Positions 51,712 through 59,091 of a stretch of 64,000 nt of DNA are shown piece by piece. The position numbers and the translations under genes are program-made. The notes under the pieces are model-generated. The model worked only from the letters and a program-made list of their open reading frames with translations. It was not told where the DNA came from and searched no databases. The first letter of the stretch is position 1. Each line of letters opens with the position of its first letter. Location: positions 186,001 to 250,000 of the forward strand of contig JADKJX010000003.1 in the NCBI GenBank assembly GCA_016720775.1, in the 5' to 3' direction. This DNA comes from Chitinophagaceae bacterium (lineage in GTDB: Bacteria; Bacteroidota; Bacteroidia; Chitinophagales; Chitinophagaceae).

Positions 51712-52995
51712 GTGAAAAAAAGTATTTCATTTCCCGTTACTGATTTTAATTCTTTTAAAATACAAATGCTGAATTGGGTAACCCGGTTCGGCATTTTTTG
51801 TTTCCTGGATAACCAGCAATATGGTTTCTCAAATCCTGCTTTTGAATGTTTACTGGCAGCCGGTTCCAAAAAAAGTATCCGGGCAGATGCAGGCAATGCG
51901 TTTGATCAACTTAGGCATTTTTATGATGAAACAAAGGGGGAATGGCTTTTTGGACATTTTGGATATGACCTGAAAAATGAAATAGAATCACTGCAATCGC
52001 ATCATGCCGATAAGGTTGGATTCGGTGACCTTCATTTTTTTGTACCCGAATGGGTGATCAGGCTTGATGCGGACGAAGTAAAGATATATGGTGGTGGAGA
52101 TCTGGAATTGGTTTACGGGGAAATATGTTCATGTTCTGCAGTTACTGACAAGAATAATACTGGTGATCTTAAGATTAAGCATAAGATCAGCCGGAAGGAG
52201 TACCTGGCGATCATAGAAAGGCTTCGGCAGCATATTTTAAGAGGCGATTGTTATGAGATCAATTTCTGCCAGGAATTTTTTGCAGAAGATGTTGAAATAG
52301 ATCCGTTGTCTGTATATAATCAGCTGACAGAACTTTCTCCCAATCCTTTTTCAGTTTTTTACAAGCTGCATGACCGGTATTGTATTTGTGCAAGCCCCGA
52401 AAGGTATTTAAAAAAAAGTGGCAGCAGAATATTTTCTCAACCTATTAAAGGAACTTCAAAAAGAGAACATGATAGTTTTAGTGCTGATGAAACATCAAAA
52501 AACTATCTCTTACAAAGCGATAAGGAAAAGAGTGAAAATGTAATGGTGGTTGACCTGGTGCGTAATGACCTGAGCAGGATTTGCAAACCTGGTTCAGTGA
52601 TAGTGGATGAGTTATTTGGCCTGTACAGTTTTCCGCAGGTACACCAGATGATAAGTACGGTAAGCGGAGAAATAGAAGAATCAGCAAGTTGGATCGATTG
52701 TATCCGGGAAACATTTCCTATGGGTTCCATGACAGGGGCACCTAAAAAGAAGGTGATGGAACTGATCGAACAATATGAGCATAGCCGAAGGGGTTTATTC
52801 TCCGGGGCAATAGGCTATATGGATCCAGCCGGGGATTTTGATTTTAACGTGGTGATCCGGAGTATGTTTTATAATGCTGAAGAAAAATACCTTTCTTTTC
52901 AAACGGGCGGAGGTATTACATACTATAGTGATCCGGCAGATGAGTATGAAGAAAGCCTGCTTAAGGCAGAAGCAATGATGAAGGTTTTCCAGTAA
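51712..52995 (+). CDS. pabB: Aminodeoxychorismate/anthranilate synthase component I family
   Basis: 427-aa chorismate-binding enzyme. Conserved: DCYEINFCQEF-like, PERYLKKSGSRIFSQPIKGT with the PIKGT motif (PabB has Lys here, TrpE Ala), VMVVDLVRNDLSRIC, and MGSMTGAPKKKVMELIEQYE. The PIKGTSKR motif points to PabB (folate pathway) over TrpE. It starts with GTG at 51712; no pabA is adjacent. It converges on the transglycosylase gene with only 2 bp between stops. Confidence 0.88.
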   Translation: MKKSISFPVTDFNSFKIQMLNWVTRFGIFCFLDNQQYGFSNPAFECLLAAGSKKSIRADAGNAFDQLRHFYDETKGEWLFGHFGYDLKNEIESLQSHHADKVGFGDLHFFVPEWVIRLDADEVKIYGGGDLELVYGEICSCSAVTDKNNTGDLKIKHKISRKEYLAIIERLRQHILRGDCYEINFCQEFFAEDVEIDPLSVYNQLTELSPNPFSVFYKLHDRYCICASPERYLKKSGSRIFSQPIKGTSKREHDSFSADETSKNYLLQSDKEKSENVMVVDLVRNDLSRICKPGSVIVDELFGLYSFPQVHQMISTVSGEIEESASWIDCIRETFPMGSMTGAPKKKVMELIEQYEHSRRGLFSGAIGYMDPAGDFDFNVVIRSMFYNAEEKYLSFQTGGGITYYSDPADEYEESLLKAEAMMKVFQ

Positions 52996-52997
52996 GA

Positions 52998-54164
52998 TCA
53001 GCTTCGCTTCTTCTTTGCGTTTTTTTGTGTTGGGTATGTTACCTGGTTCGAAGGAGGAACTGGGTTGTCGCCAAGCAGTAATTGTACACACTCGTTAAGT
53101 ATTACATATTTATTAGCCAGGAAAAGCTGCATTTTATCTGCCGGCAGGCGAAGGTCATAGTTACCGTTCATGGCCATCATATTATCAAAGTCCGGGTTGT
53201 ACCTGTTAAACTGCACAATATCCATAGATAAATTCTTTGTGATTACCAAAGAATTGTATTTGCCCGAAATGCTTTGAGTAGCTGCGATTGCAAGTTCTTC
53301 TTCAGTAAGGTTTGGCTTTTTGGCATAGGGGTCTGCACTAATGCCGTTTCCCCCACTCAGGTTTGGCGTAGTGGTTATTCCGCCCGATCCTTCCATGATG
53401 TAATGCGTGGCAATAAATTTCTTTACATGGTTCCTGCTTTCGGTAGGCAGGTAATACTGCAACGACCAGAAGTTGCGGCTGCCGCTTTTTTTAATGGCAT
53501 CATAAACCCGCCCCGGGCCACCATTGTACGCTGCAATCACCAGGAGCCAGTCATGCATCTGGCTGTATAAAGTAAGCAGGTATCTTGCTGCAGCATGGGT
53601 GCTTTTGTAATAATCTCTTCGTTCATCAAAAAAATTGTTTACAACAAGCCCATAATCCCTCGCGGTATGAGGCATGAATTGCCAGGGTCCGCCTGCACCT
53701 TTCCAACTGGTGGCTCCGGAACTTAAATTGCTTTCAATAACTGCCAGGTATTTTAATTCACGGGGTAATCCATATTGCGAAAGAATATTATCAATAAGAT
53801 TAAAATAGGGCTGCCCCCATCCCTTCATTTTTACCAGTTGGTTGCTGTGCAGTTTCAGGTAATCCTGCATATAGCTTTCAGCGTTGGGATTTACCTGGGC
53901 CGAATAAGGTAATGACGGATTGTAATTGTATTGCGCAAATAAATTCTTAAAGCCATATTTGGTTACCTGGCTGAAGTACTGCACTTTTTCTTTTTGCGGT
54001 GGAGCTTTTGTTTTTAAAACTTCGGCAATGATGGAATCTTCTATAGGCTCATTGGTTATGGTAGTATCTGAAACTTTCTGTTGAAGCAGCAGATTATTGA
54101 TACTGCCAGCTTTTGCAGAAAGCAGTAAAAACTGAATAAATATTATGTAGATAATTTTTTTCAT
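52998..54164 (-). CDS. Lytic transglycosylase (SLT domain, MltD-like)
   Basis: 388 aa with a signal peptide (MKKIIYIIFIQFLLLSAKAG). The SLT domain has the catalytic Glu144 in AVIESNLSSG, then GAGGPWQFMPHTARDYGL and VIAAYNGGPGRVYDAIKKSG. Cuts glycan strands in the periplasm. A C-terminal tail of about 60 residues ends in basic KKKRS, and no clear LysM is visible. The gene overlaps gatA by four bases. Confidence 0.9.
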   Translation of the reverse strand: MKKIIYIIFIQFLLLSAKAGSINNLLLQQKVSDTTITNEPIEDSIIAEVLKTKAPPQKEKVQYFSQVTKYGFKNLFAQYNYNPSLPYSAQVNPNAESYMQDYLKLHSNQLVKMKGWGQPYFNLIDNILSQYGLPRELKYLAVIESNLSSGATSWKGAGGPWQFMPHTARDYGLVVNNFFDERRDYYKSTHAAARYLLTLYSQMHDWLLVIAAYNGGPGRVYDAIKKSGSRNFWSLQYYLPTESRNHVKKFIATHYIMEGSGGITTTPNLSGGNGISADPYAKKPNLTEEELAIAATQSISGKYNSLVITKNLSMDIVQFNRYNPDFDNMMAMNGNYDLRLPADKMQLFLANKYVILNECVQLLLGDNPVPPSNQVTYPTQKNAKKKRS

Positions 54165-55615
54165 GCTGATACCTGCTGATTTGTTTTATGATTTTTCATC
54201 AGCCAGTCAGAGACCTGAAGCAAAGTTAGTTCATCTGTTTTTTTTGTCATAACCTGAATGCCGAACGGCATACCATTACTGTGTTTGAATAAGGGCAAGG
54301 AAATACCGGGAATGCCGGTCAGGTTTGCAAAAACCGTGAAAATATCTGCCAGGTACATGGCTACGGGATCATTGCTCTTAACCCCAAAACTGAATGCTGT
54401 GGTTGGGCTTGTTGGCATTATAAGTGCATCAAACTCAGTAAAAACAGCTTCGGTTCTGTTTACCAACAGCCGCCTTACCTGTTGCGCTTTGCTGAAATAG
54501 GCATCATAATAACCACTGCTTAAAACAAATGTACCCAACATGATCCGGCGTTGTACTTCTTTACCAAAACCCTCACTTCGGGTTTGCTTATAAAAGTCTG
54601 TTAAATCTGAAATATTCTCCTTTGTTTGATGGCCATAGCGTATTCCATCATACCTGCCCAGGTTACTGCTTGCTTCGGCGGTGGTAAGTACATAATAAGC
54701 AGGCACAACATATTCCAGCAGATCAAAATCAATTTCAGTCACAGTATGACCTTCTTTTTTAAGCGATTCGATAAGTGCTGAAATATTTTTACTGATTTCT
54801 TCATCAAGTGATGGATGTTGAATAGCTTCTTTAAAATAAGCGATGTTGTATTTTTTGCTGGCTGGACTTGAAACTTCGAAAAAATTATTTTCCCCCTGCA
54901 AGGTTGTACTATCGTATTCGTCGGCTCCGCTCATTACTTCCAGCAGCAGTGAAATGTCAGTAATATTATTCCCAAAAATTCCGATCTGGTCAAAAGAAGA
55001 GGCATAGGCAATTAGTCCGTGCCGGGAAATTCTTCCATAGGAAGGTTTTAAACCGACAATGCCACAGAAATCTGCTGGCTGCCTGACCGACCCACCGGTA
55101 TCGCTTCCGAGACTGGCCATACATAAACCAGCCTGTACAGCCACGGCACTTCCACCGGAAGACCCACCGGGAACTTTTGTATGATCAAGAGCATTTAAAA
55201 CCTTGCCATAAACTGAATTTTCATTTGAACTGCCCATTGCAAATTCATCGCAGTTGCATGAGCCTATAATAATGGCATCCTGGGCAAGCAGCCGTTGAAC
55301 CGCTGTAGAGTTATACAAGCTTGTAAACCCTTCCAGGGTTTTTGAGGCTGCTGTAACCTTGTGGTCTTTATAACAGATCACATCTTTAATGGCAACTACT
55401 ACAGCATGGAGTTTTTTTAAAGGCTCATTATTTTTCCTTTTCTCATCCAGGCAATTAGCCTGTTGAATGGCTTCATCAGCGTAAACTTCAGTAAAGGCAT
55501 TGAGGTGTTTATTCTCATTAATTTTCTGTAGGTAATAATTAACAGCATCAGCGCAACTGATGTTATTATTCTCCAGGTCGGAATGGTATTGGCTTATGTT
55601 TGTAAATGAAAACAT
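54161..55615 (-). CDS. gatA: Glutamyl/aspartyl-tRNA amidotransferase subunit A
   Basis: 484-aa amidase-signature enzyme that supplies ammonia for converting Glu-tRNA(Gln) or Asp-tRNA(Asn). The Ser-cisSer-Lys triad is intact: Lys77 in VAIKDV, Ser152 in PGGSSGGSAVAV, and Ser176 in DTGGSVRQP, with the same spacing as in characterised GatA. gatB and gatC are not adjacent. Its stop overlaps the transglycosylase start (ATGA). Confidence 0.93.
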   Translation of the reverse strand: MFSFTNISQYHSDLENNNISCADAVNYYLQKINENKHLNAFTEVYADEAIQQANCLDEKRKNNEPLKKLHAVVVAIKDVICYKDHKVTAASKTLEGFTSLYNSTAVQRLLAQDAIIIGSCNCDEFAMGSSNENSVYGKVLNALDHTKVPGGSSGGSAVAVQAGLCMASLGSDTGGSVRQPADFCGIVGLKPSYGRISRHGLIAYASSFDQIGIFGNNITDISLLLEVMSGADEYDSTTLQGENNFFEVSSPASKKYNIAYFKEAIQHPSLDEEISKNISALIESLKKEGHTVTEIDFDLLEYVVPAYYVLTTAEASSNLGRYDGIRYGHQTKENISDLTDFYKQTRSEGFGKEVQRRIMLGTFVLSSGYYDAYFSKAQQVRRLLVNRTEAVFTEFDALIMPTSPTTAFSFGVKSNDPVAMYLADIFTVFANLTGIPGISLPLFKHSNGMPFGIQVMTKKTDELTLLQVSDWLMKNHKTNQQVSA

Positions 55616-55646
55616 GGTTGTATAAGTGCTTCACCAATGATGGTAT

Positions 55647-55693
55647 AAAAAACCGGCTGAAGTGCTCCTGGTTAACCGGGTTCACTTCAGCCG
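55647..55693 (-). terminator. Terminator after tatA
   Basis: CGGCTGAAGTG / CACTTCAGCCG perfect 11-bp stem around an inner GGTTAACC palindrome, followed on the minus strand by GTTTTTTA. Confidence 0.88.
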
Positions 55694-55716
55694 TATGATC
55701 TTAATTTCTTTTCTAC

Positions 55717-55932
55717 TTATTTGGTATCTTTTTCTTTCATGCCCTCCTCAATTTCGCTCTTCACATTGTTTTTAGCGTCATTGAATTCACGCATGCCCCG
55801 GCCAACCCCTCTCATCAGTTCGGGTATTTTTTTTCCTCCGAACATTAATAATACCACAATAATGATAAGAATCCACTCACTGCCCCCTGGCATTGACAAC
55901 AGAAATATGCTGTTCAAAAATGATAATGTCAT
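55717..55932 (-). CDS. tatA: Sec-independent protein translocase subunit TatA
   Basis: 71 aa: short N-terminal membrane helix (SEWILIIIVVLLMF), the FGGKKIPELMRGVGRGMREF amphipathic-helix motif of TatA/E, and a charged tail ending KEKDTK. Forms the pore for folded proteins with twin-arginine signals. tatC is not in the window. Single-gene transcript with a strong terminator. Confidence 0.93.
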   Translation of the reverse strand: MTLSFLNSIFLLSMPGGSEWILIIIVVLLMFGGKKIPELMRGVGRGMREFNDAKNNVKSEIEEGMKEKDTK

Positions 55933-56035
55933 AGTTTAAATTTAGACAGCAAAGATAATTCAAATAATAACTTGCCTTGTACTTTAATACAATAAAGTTA
56001 ACCCATAGTTAACCAAATACATTCAGGTAAAGTTA

Positions 56036-56164
56036 TCAGCGAATATAAGTGCGGCCGCATCTTGCTTTGCCATTGGCAGCCTGCTCGGGAGAAATACCCC
56101 TCATACAGGAAACTAAGAATACTACAATAAAGATTACGATTAATGAAAGAACAATCCTTCTCAT
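56036..56164 (-). CDS. 42-aa lipoprotein
   Basis: ATG at 56164, stop at 56036-56038. The sequence MRRIVLSLIVIFIVVFLVSC is a lipoprotein signal with lipobox LVSC (Cys20), leaving a 23-residue mature part MRGISPEQAANGKARCGRTY plus IR. The AANGKARCGR ending resembles tiny conserved lipoproteins I associate with this family of bacteria, but I cannot verify that here. It lies alone between tatA and rplS. Confidence 0.7.
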   Translation of the reverse strand: MRRIVLSLIVIFIVVFLVSCMRGISPEQAANGKARCGRTYIR

Positions 56165-56285
56165 GGTTTACGGTTTAAGATTAAAAGTTAAGTTTCAGAT
56201 TAACCTTGGGTAAAAGTCTTATCGAAGGATTGAGATTTGGCGTAAACATAACAACAATAATACCAAGTTCATAACTTTTTCTAAA

Positions 56286-56317
56286 CAAAAAAGCGAAAAT
56301 CATTGATTTCCGCTTTT
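56286..56317 (-). terminator. Terminator after rplS
   Basis: AAAAGCG / CGCTTTT with an inner AAATC/GATTT pairing and one mismatch; T-tract on the minus strand. Confidence 0.8.
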
Positions 56318-56344
56318 GAAATATTGGTAATTACTAATATTAGC

Positions 56345-56713
56345 CTATTTTTTAGCCACTGCCATTCTTTTTTCCCTGATACGGGCACTTTTACCGCTTC
56401 TTTCACGCAGGTAAAACAGTTTAGATCTCTTAACCTTACCTACTTTATTAAGTACCACACTCTCAATATTTGGTGAGAATATAGGGAACAAACGTTCTAC
56501 ACCTACCCCATCACTCATCTTACGTACTGTGAATGAGGCCGTTGCGCCAACTCCCTGGCGTTTAATTACGTCGCCTTTGAAGCTTTGAATACGTTCTTTA
56601 TTACCCTCAAGGATCTTATAGTTTACGGTTACGTTATCCCCTGCTTTGAAGTTCGGAAGTGAGGTTTTGGCTTTTGTGCCTAATTGCTCATGAACAAATG
56701 ATACTGCGTTCAT
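56345..56713 (-). CDS. rplS: 50S ribosomal protein L19
   Basis: 122-aa ribosomal protein at the 30S-50S interface. Conserved stretches: FKAGDNVTVNYKILEGNKERIQ, FKGDVIKRQG, SFTVRKMSDGVGVERLFPIFSPNIESVV, and RSKLFYLRERSGKSARIREK. Usually trmD precedes it; here it is a single gene with its own promoter. Confidence 0.97.
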   Translation of the reverse strand: MNAVSFVHEQLGTKAKTSLPNFKAGDNVTVNYKILEGNKERIQSFKGDVIKRQGVGATASFTVRKMSDGVGVERLFPIFSPNIESVVLNKVGKVKRSKLFYLRERSGKSARIREKRMAVAKK

Positions 56714-56736
56714 ATTCTTTTAATTTTAACGGACGG

Positions 56737-56744
56737 CAAAGGTA
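56737..56744 (-). promoter_or_regulatory. rplS promoter (-7 element)
   Basis: TACCTTTG on the minus strand, 23 bp before the rplS ATG. The region upstream is a TTGAATA-word element (56751-56785), with no clear TTG at -33. Confidence 0.55.
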
Positions 56745-56750
56745 GGGGTA

Positions 56751-56785
56751 AATATTGAATATTGACTACTGAATATTGAATATTT
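56751..56785. repeat. TTGAATA heptamer element
   Basis: AATATTGAATATTGA at 56751-56765 and the same words again at 56770-56784. The 7-bp word TTGAATA is partly self-complementary, so both direct and inverted pairing are possible. It abuts the rny stop and the rplS promoter. Confidence 0.5.
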
Positions 56786-58351
56786 TTACCTGGCTACATT
56801 CACTGATCTTTTCTCCCGTATCACTGTAACTTTTATCTGACCGGGGAATGTCATTTCTGTCTGAATTTTCTGCGCTATCTCAAAACTGAGTTTGTCGCTG
56901 TCACCATCGGTTACCTTATCGGCTTCAACGATCACCCTTAATTCCCTGCCAGCCTGAATCGCATAGGCTTTTTCCACTCCGGTATAAGCCATTGCCAGGT
57001 TTTCCAGGTCTTTTATGCGCTGGATGTATTGTTGCATAATCTCACGCCTTGCACCAGGTCTTGCGCCGCTGATGGCATCACATGCCTGGATGATCGGAGA
57101 GATAACGTATTGCATTTCCATCTCATCATGGTGAGCGCCAATTGCATTTACTACTGCAGGGTTTTCACCGTATTTTTCAGCAAGTTTTGCACCTAATAAA
57201 GCATGGCTCAGTTCGGTTTCCTCATCGGGTACTTTCCCGATATCGTGTAAAAGTCCAGCCCTTTTAGCCAGTTTTGGGTTCAAGCCCAATTCCGAGGCCA
57301 TAATGGCGCAGAGATTAGCTGTTTCCCGGCTATGCATAAGTAGGTTTTGGCCATAAGAAGAACGAAAGCGCATGCGGCCAACCATTCTTATCAATTCCTT
57401 GTGTAAACCATGTACACCTAATTCCATTGCGGTGCGTTCACCTATTTCCATTACCTGGTCATCGATCTGTTTCTTTGTTTTTTCAACCACTTCTTCAATA
57501 CGGGCGGGGTGAATACGGCCATCAGCTACCAGTCTTTGCAGCGACAGGCGTGCAATTTCACGACGCAGCGGATCGAAGGATGAAAGTACAATGGCCTCGG
57601 GCGTATCATCCACGATCAGGTCAACTCCGGTAGCGGCTTCAATGGCCCGGATATTACGACCTTCCCGGCCAATGATAGAACCTTTTATCTCATCACTTTC
57701 GAGATTAAATACGGTAATGGCATTTTCTATAGCAGCCTCGGCAGCCGTACGCTGAATGGTTTGTATAACGATCTTACGGGCTTCTTTGGTGGCCTTTAAT
57801 TTAGCATCTTCAATAATTTCCTGCTGTATTACGAGTGCTTTGGTTTGGGCTTCCTGTTTGAGGCTTTCAATAAGTTGTGCCTTGGCATCTTCTGCAGAAA
57901 GACCGGCTACTTTTTCCAGGCGACGGATATGCTCTTCCTGGTGCTTTTCCAGTTCGGTCCGCTTAATATTTACGATCTCGATCTGGCGGTTGAGATTTTC
58001 CTTAATTGCCTCATTGTCCTTGATCTGCTTTTCAAGATTCTGGTCTTTCTGATTCAGGGACTGTTCTTTTTGCTTGATGCGGTTTTCGCTTTCAGAGATC
58101 TTCTGGTTACGTTGCATAACCTCCCTGTCGTGGTCAGCCTTTAACTGAACGAATTTTTCCTTGGCTTCTAAAAGTTTTTCCTTTTTAAGGTTTTCTGCCT
58201 GTAACTGGCTATCGGCGATGATCTTTTGAGCCTGCTGCCCGGCTTCCGCAATTTGGTTTTTAGTGTTCTTTGCAAATACCAGTTTACCCAGTACTAAGCC
58301 CAGTATGAGTGCGGCTGCGCCAATGATAATGTATAATATTATCGGTTCCAT
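56786..58351 (-). CDS. rny: Ribonuclease Y
   Basis: 521-aa membrane-anchored endoribonuclease that starts mRNA decay. N-terminal helix (ILYIIIGAAALILGLVLGKLVF), long charged coiled coil to about 190, KH domain (GSIIGREGRNIRAIEAATGVD), and HD domain with LLHDIGK and GAHHDE. It is last in pheT-coiled coil-zapA-rny, with a 163-bp leader that contains a hairpin. Confidence 0.97.
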   Translation of the reverse strand: MEPIILYIIIGAAALILGLVLGKLVFAKNTKNQIAEAGQQAQKIIADSQLQAENLKKEKLLEAKEKFVQLKADHDREVMQRNQKISESENRIKQKEQSLNQKDQNLEKQIKDNEAIKENLNRQIEIVNIKRTELEKHQEEHIRRLEKVAGLSAEDAKAQLIESLKQEAQTKALVIQQEIIEDAKLKATKEARKIVIQTIQRTAAEAAIENAITVFNLESDEIKGSIIGREGRNIRAIEAATGVDLIVDDTPEAIVLSSFDPLRREIARLSLQRLVADGRIHPARIEEVVEKTKKQIDDQVMEIGERTAMELGVHGLHKELIRMVGRMRFRSSYGQNLLMHSRETANLCAIMASELGLNPKLAKRAGLLHDIGKVPDEETELSHALLGAKLAEKYGENPAVVNAIGAHHDEMEMQYVISPIIQACDAISGARPGARREIMQQYIQRIKDLENLAMAYTGVEKAYAIQAGRELRVIVEADKVTDGDSDKLSFEIAQKIQTEMTFPGQIKVTVIREKRSVNVAR

Positions 58352-58401
58352 TGATTGTTTCTGTTTTAAATCGGTTCAAAATCATATAGTACTCTCTTTT
58401 C

Positions 58402-58423
58402 ATTCCGGGTGATGGGCCGGAAT
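58402..58423 (-). promoter_or_regulatory. Hairpin in the rny leader
   Basis: ATTCCGG (58402-58408) / CCGGAAT (58417-58423), a perfect 7-bp stem with an 8-nt loop, about 50 nt before the rny ATG. TATCTTCG, near TAnnTTTG, lies upstream on the minus strand (about 58445-58452), so this may be an rny-specific leader. I could not match it to a known RNA such as 6S RNA. Confidence 0.4.
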
Positions 58424-58514
58424 ACAGGATGAGTTGTTTAGCCTACGAAGATAGGTAATTTGTTTGTAGAATATGAGCAGGACAGGCTTAATAGATAGTT
58501 TTAAACAGGTAAGC

Positions 58515-58796
58515 TTATTTGGCCTTATCCAGTTGCCGTTCAATTTTCTGGAGGGCCTCCATCATTTCGCTTTCCAATTCGGGATTATTATCTGATTTTG
58601 CCTGGGTGGCATACCAGATAAGTACCATGGCCACATAATCCTGCATGTCTTTACCGGCAAACTGGGTCTTGAATTCGATGATCTTATCGTTGATGACCTT
58701 TAACGTACGGCGGATGGTCTCTTCATCGGCAGGACTGGTTTTTATACGGTAGCTCCGGTCGGCAATCACAATATTTATGGGAATGAGTTCTGCCAT
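58515..58796 (-). CDS. zapA: Cell division protein ZapA
   Basis: 93 aa from the ATG at 58796 (MAELIPINIVIADRSYRIKT). ZapA binds and bundles FtsZ. The N-terminal beta domain with the SYRIKTSPADEE motif and the C-terminal coiled coil (NNPELESEMMEALQKIERQLDK) fit the family. The start at 58823 would overlap the upstream gene. Order coiled coil-zapA-rny is common in Bacteroidota. Confidence 0.9.
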   Translation of the reverse strand: MAELIPINIVIADRSYRIKTSPADEETIRRTLKVINDKIIEFKTQFAGKDMQDYVAMVLIWYATQAKSDNNPELESEMMEALQKIERQLDKAK

Positions 58797-58798
58797 GT

Positions 58799-59086
58799 TT
58801 ATTCGCTTAATATGCCAATGCATTTATCAATATCCCGGAGGTACCGGTTGATGTTCTTTTCAAATTCCTTTTTATCTGCTTCATTCATTTTCCCGGCCGC
58901 CGCTTTTAATATGCCTACCTGCTCTTTTAATGATTCTATTTGCTGTGTGCTGGATTCTTTATTCTTTTTCAGTTCATCTATCAAAGCGCTTTGCCGCTGG
59001 TTGTCTTTTTGCAATTGCTGGTAGCTCTTCAGCAACTGCTGAAGTTTATCATTTACCCGTTTAATATGTTGCTCCAGTTCACTCAT
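58799..59086 (-). CDS. Small coiled-coil protein upstream of zapA
   Basis: 95 aa from the ATG at 59086 (MSELEQHIKRVNDKLQQLLK). Almost entirely heptad coiled coil (KLQQLLKSYQQLQKDNQRQ). The C-terminal KNINRYLRDIDKCIGILSE is the conserved end seen in Bacteroidota proteins at this position. Likely a division-associated partner of ZapA, in the manner of ZapB, by context. It ends 2 bp before the zapA start. Confidence 0.82.
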   Translation of the reverse strand: MSELEQHIKRVNDKLQQLLKSYQQLQKDNQRQSALIDELKKNKESSTQQIESLKEQVGILKAAAGKMNEADKKEFEKNINRYLRDIDKCIGILSE

Positions 59087-59091
59087 GGTTA

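Noticed and set aside
55996..56014. AGTTAACC repeated 11 bp apart upstream of tatA
   Set aside because: The word differs from the (G/T)TAA(C/T)A type and only two copies exist; kept out of the regulon claim.
58352..58514. Possible 6S RNA gene near zapA
   Set aside because: A short hairpin is present, but I cannot see the long closed 6S structure; treated as the rny leader.
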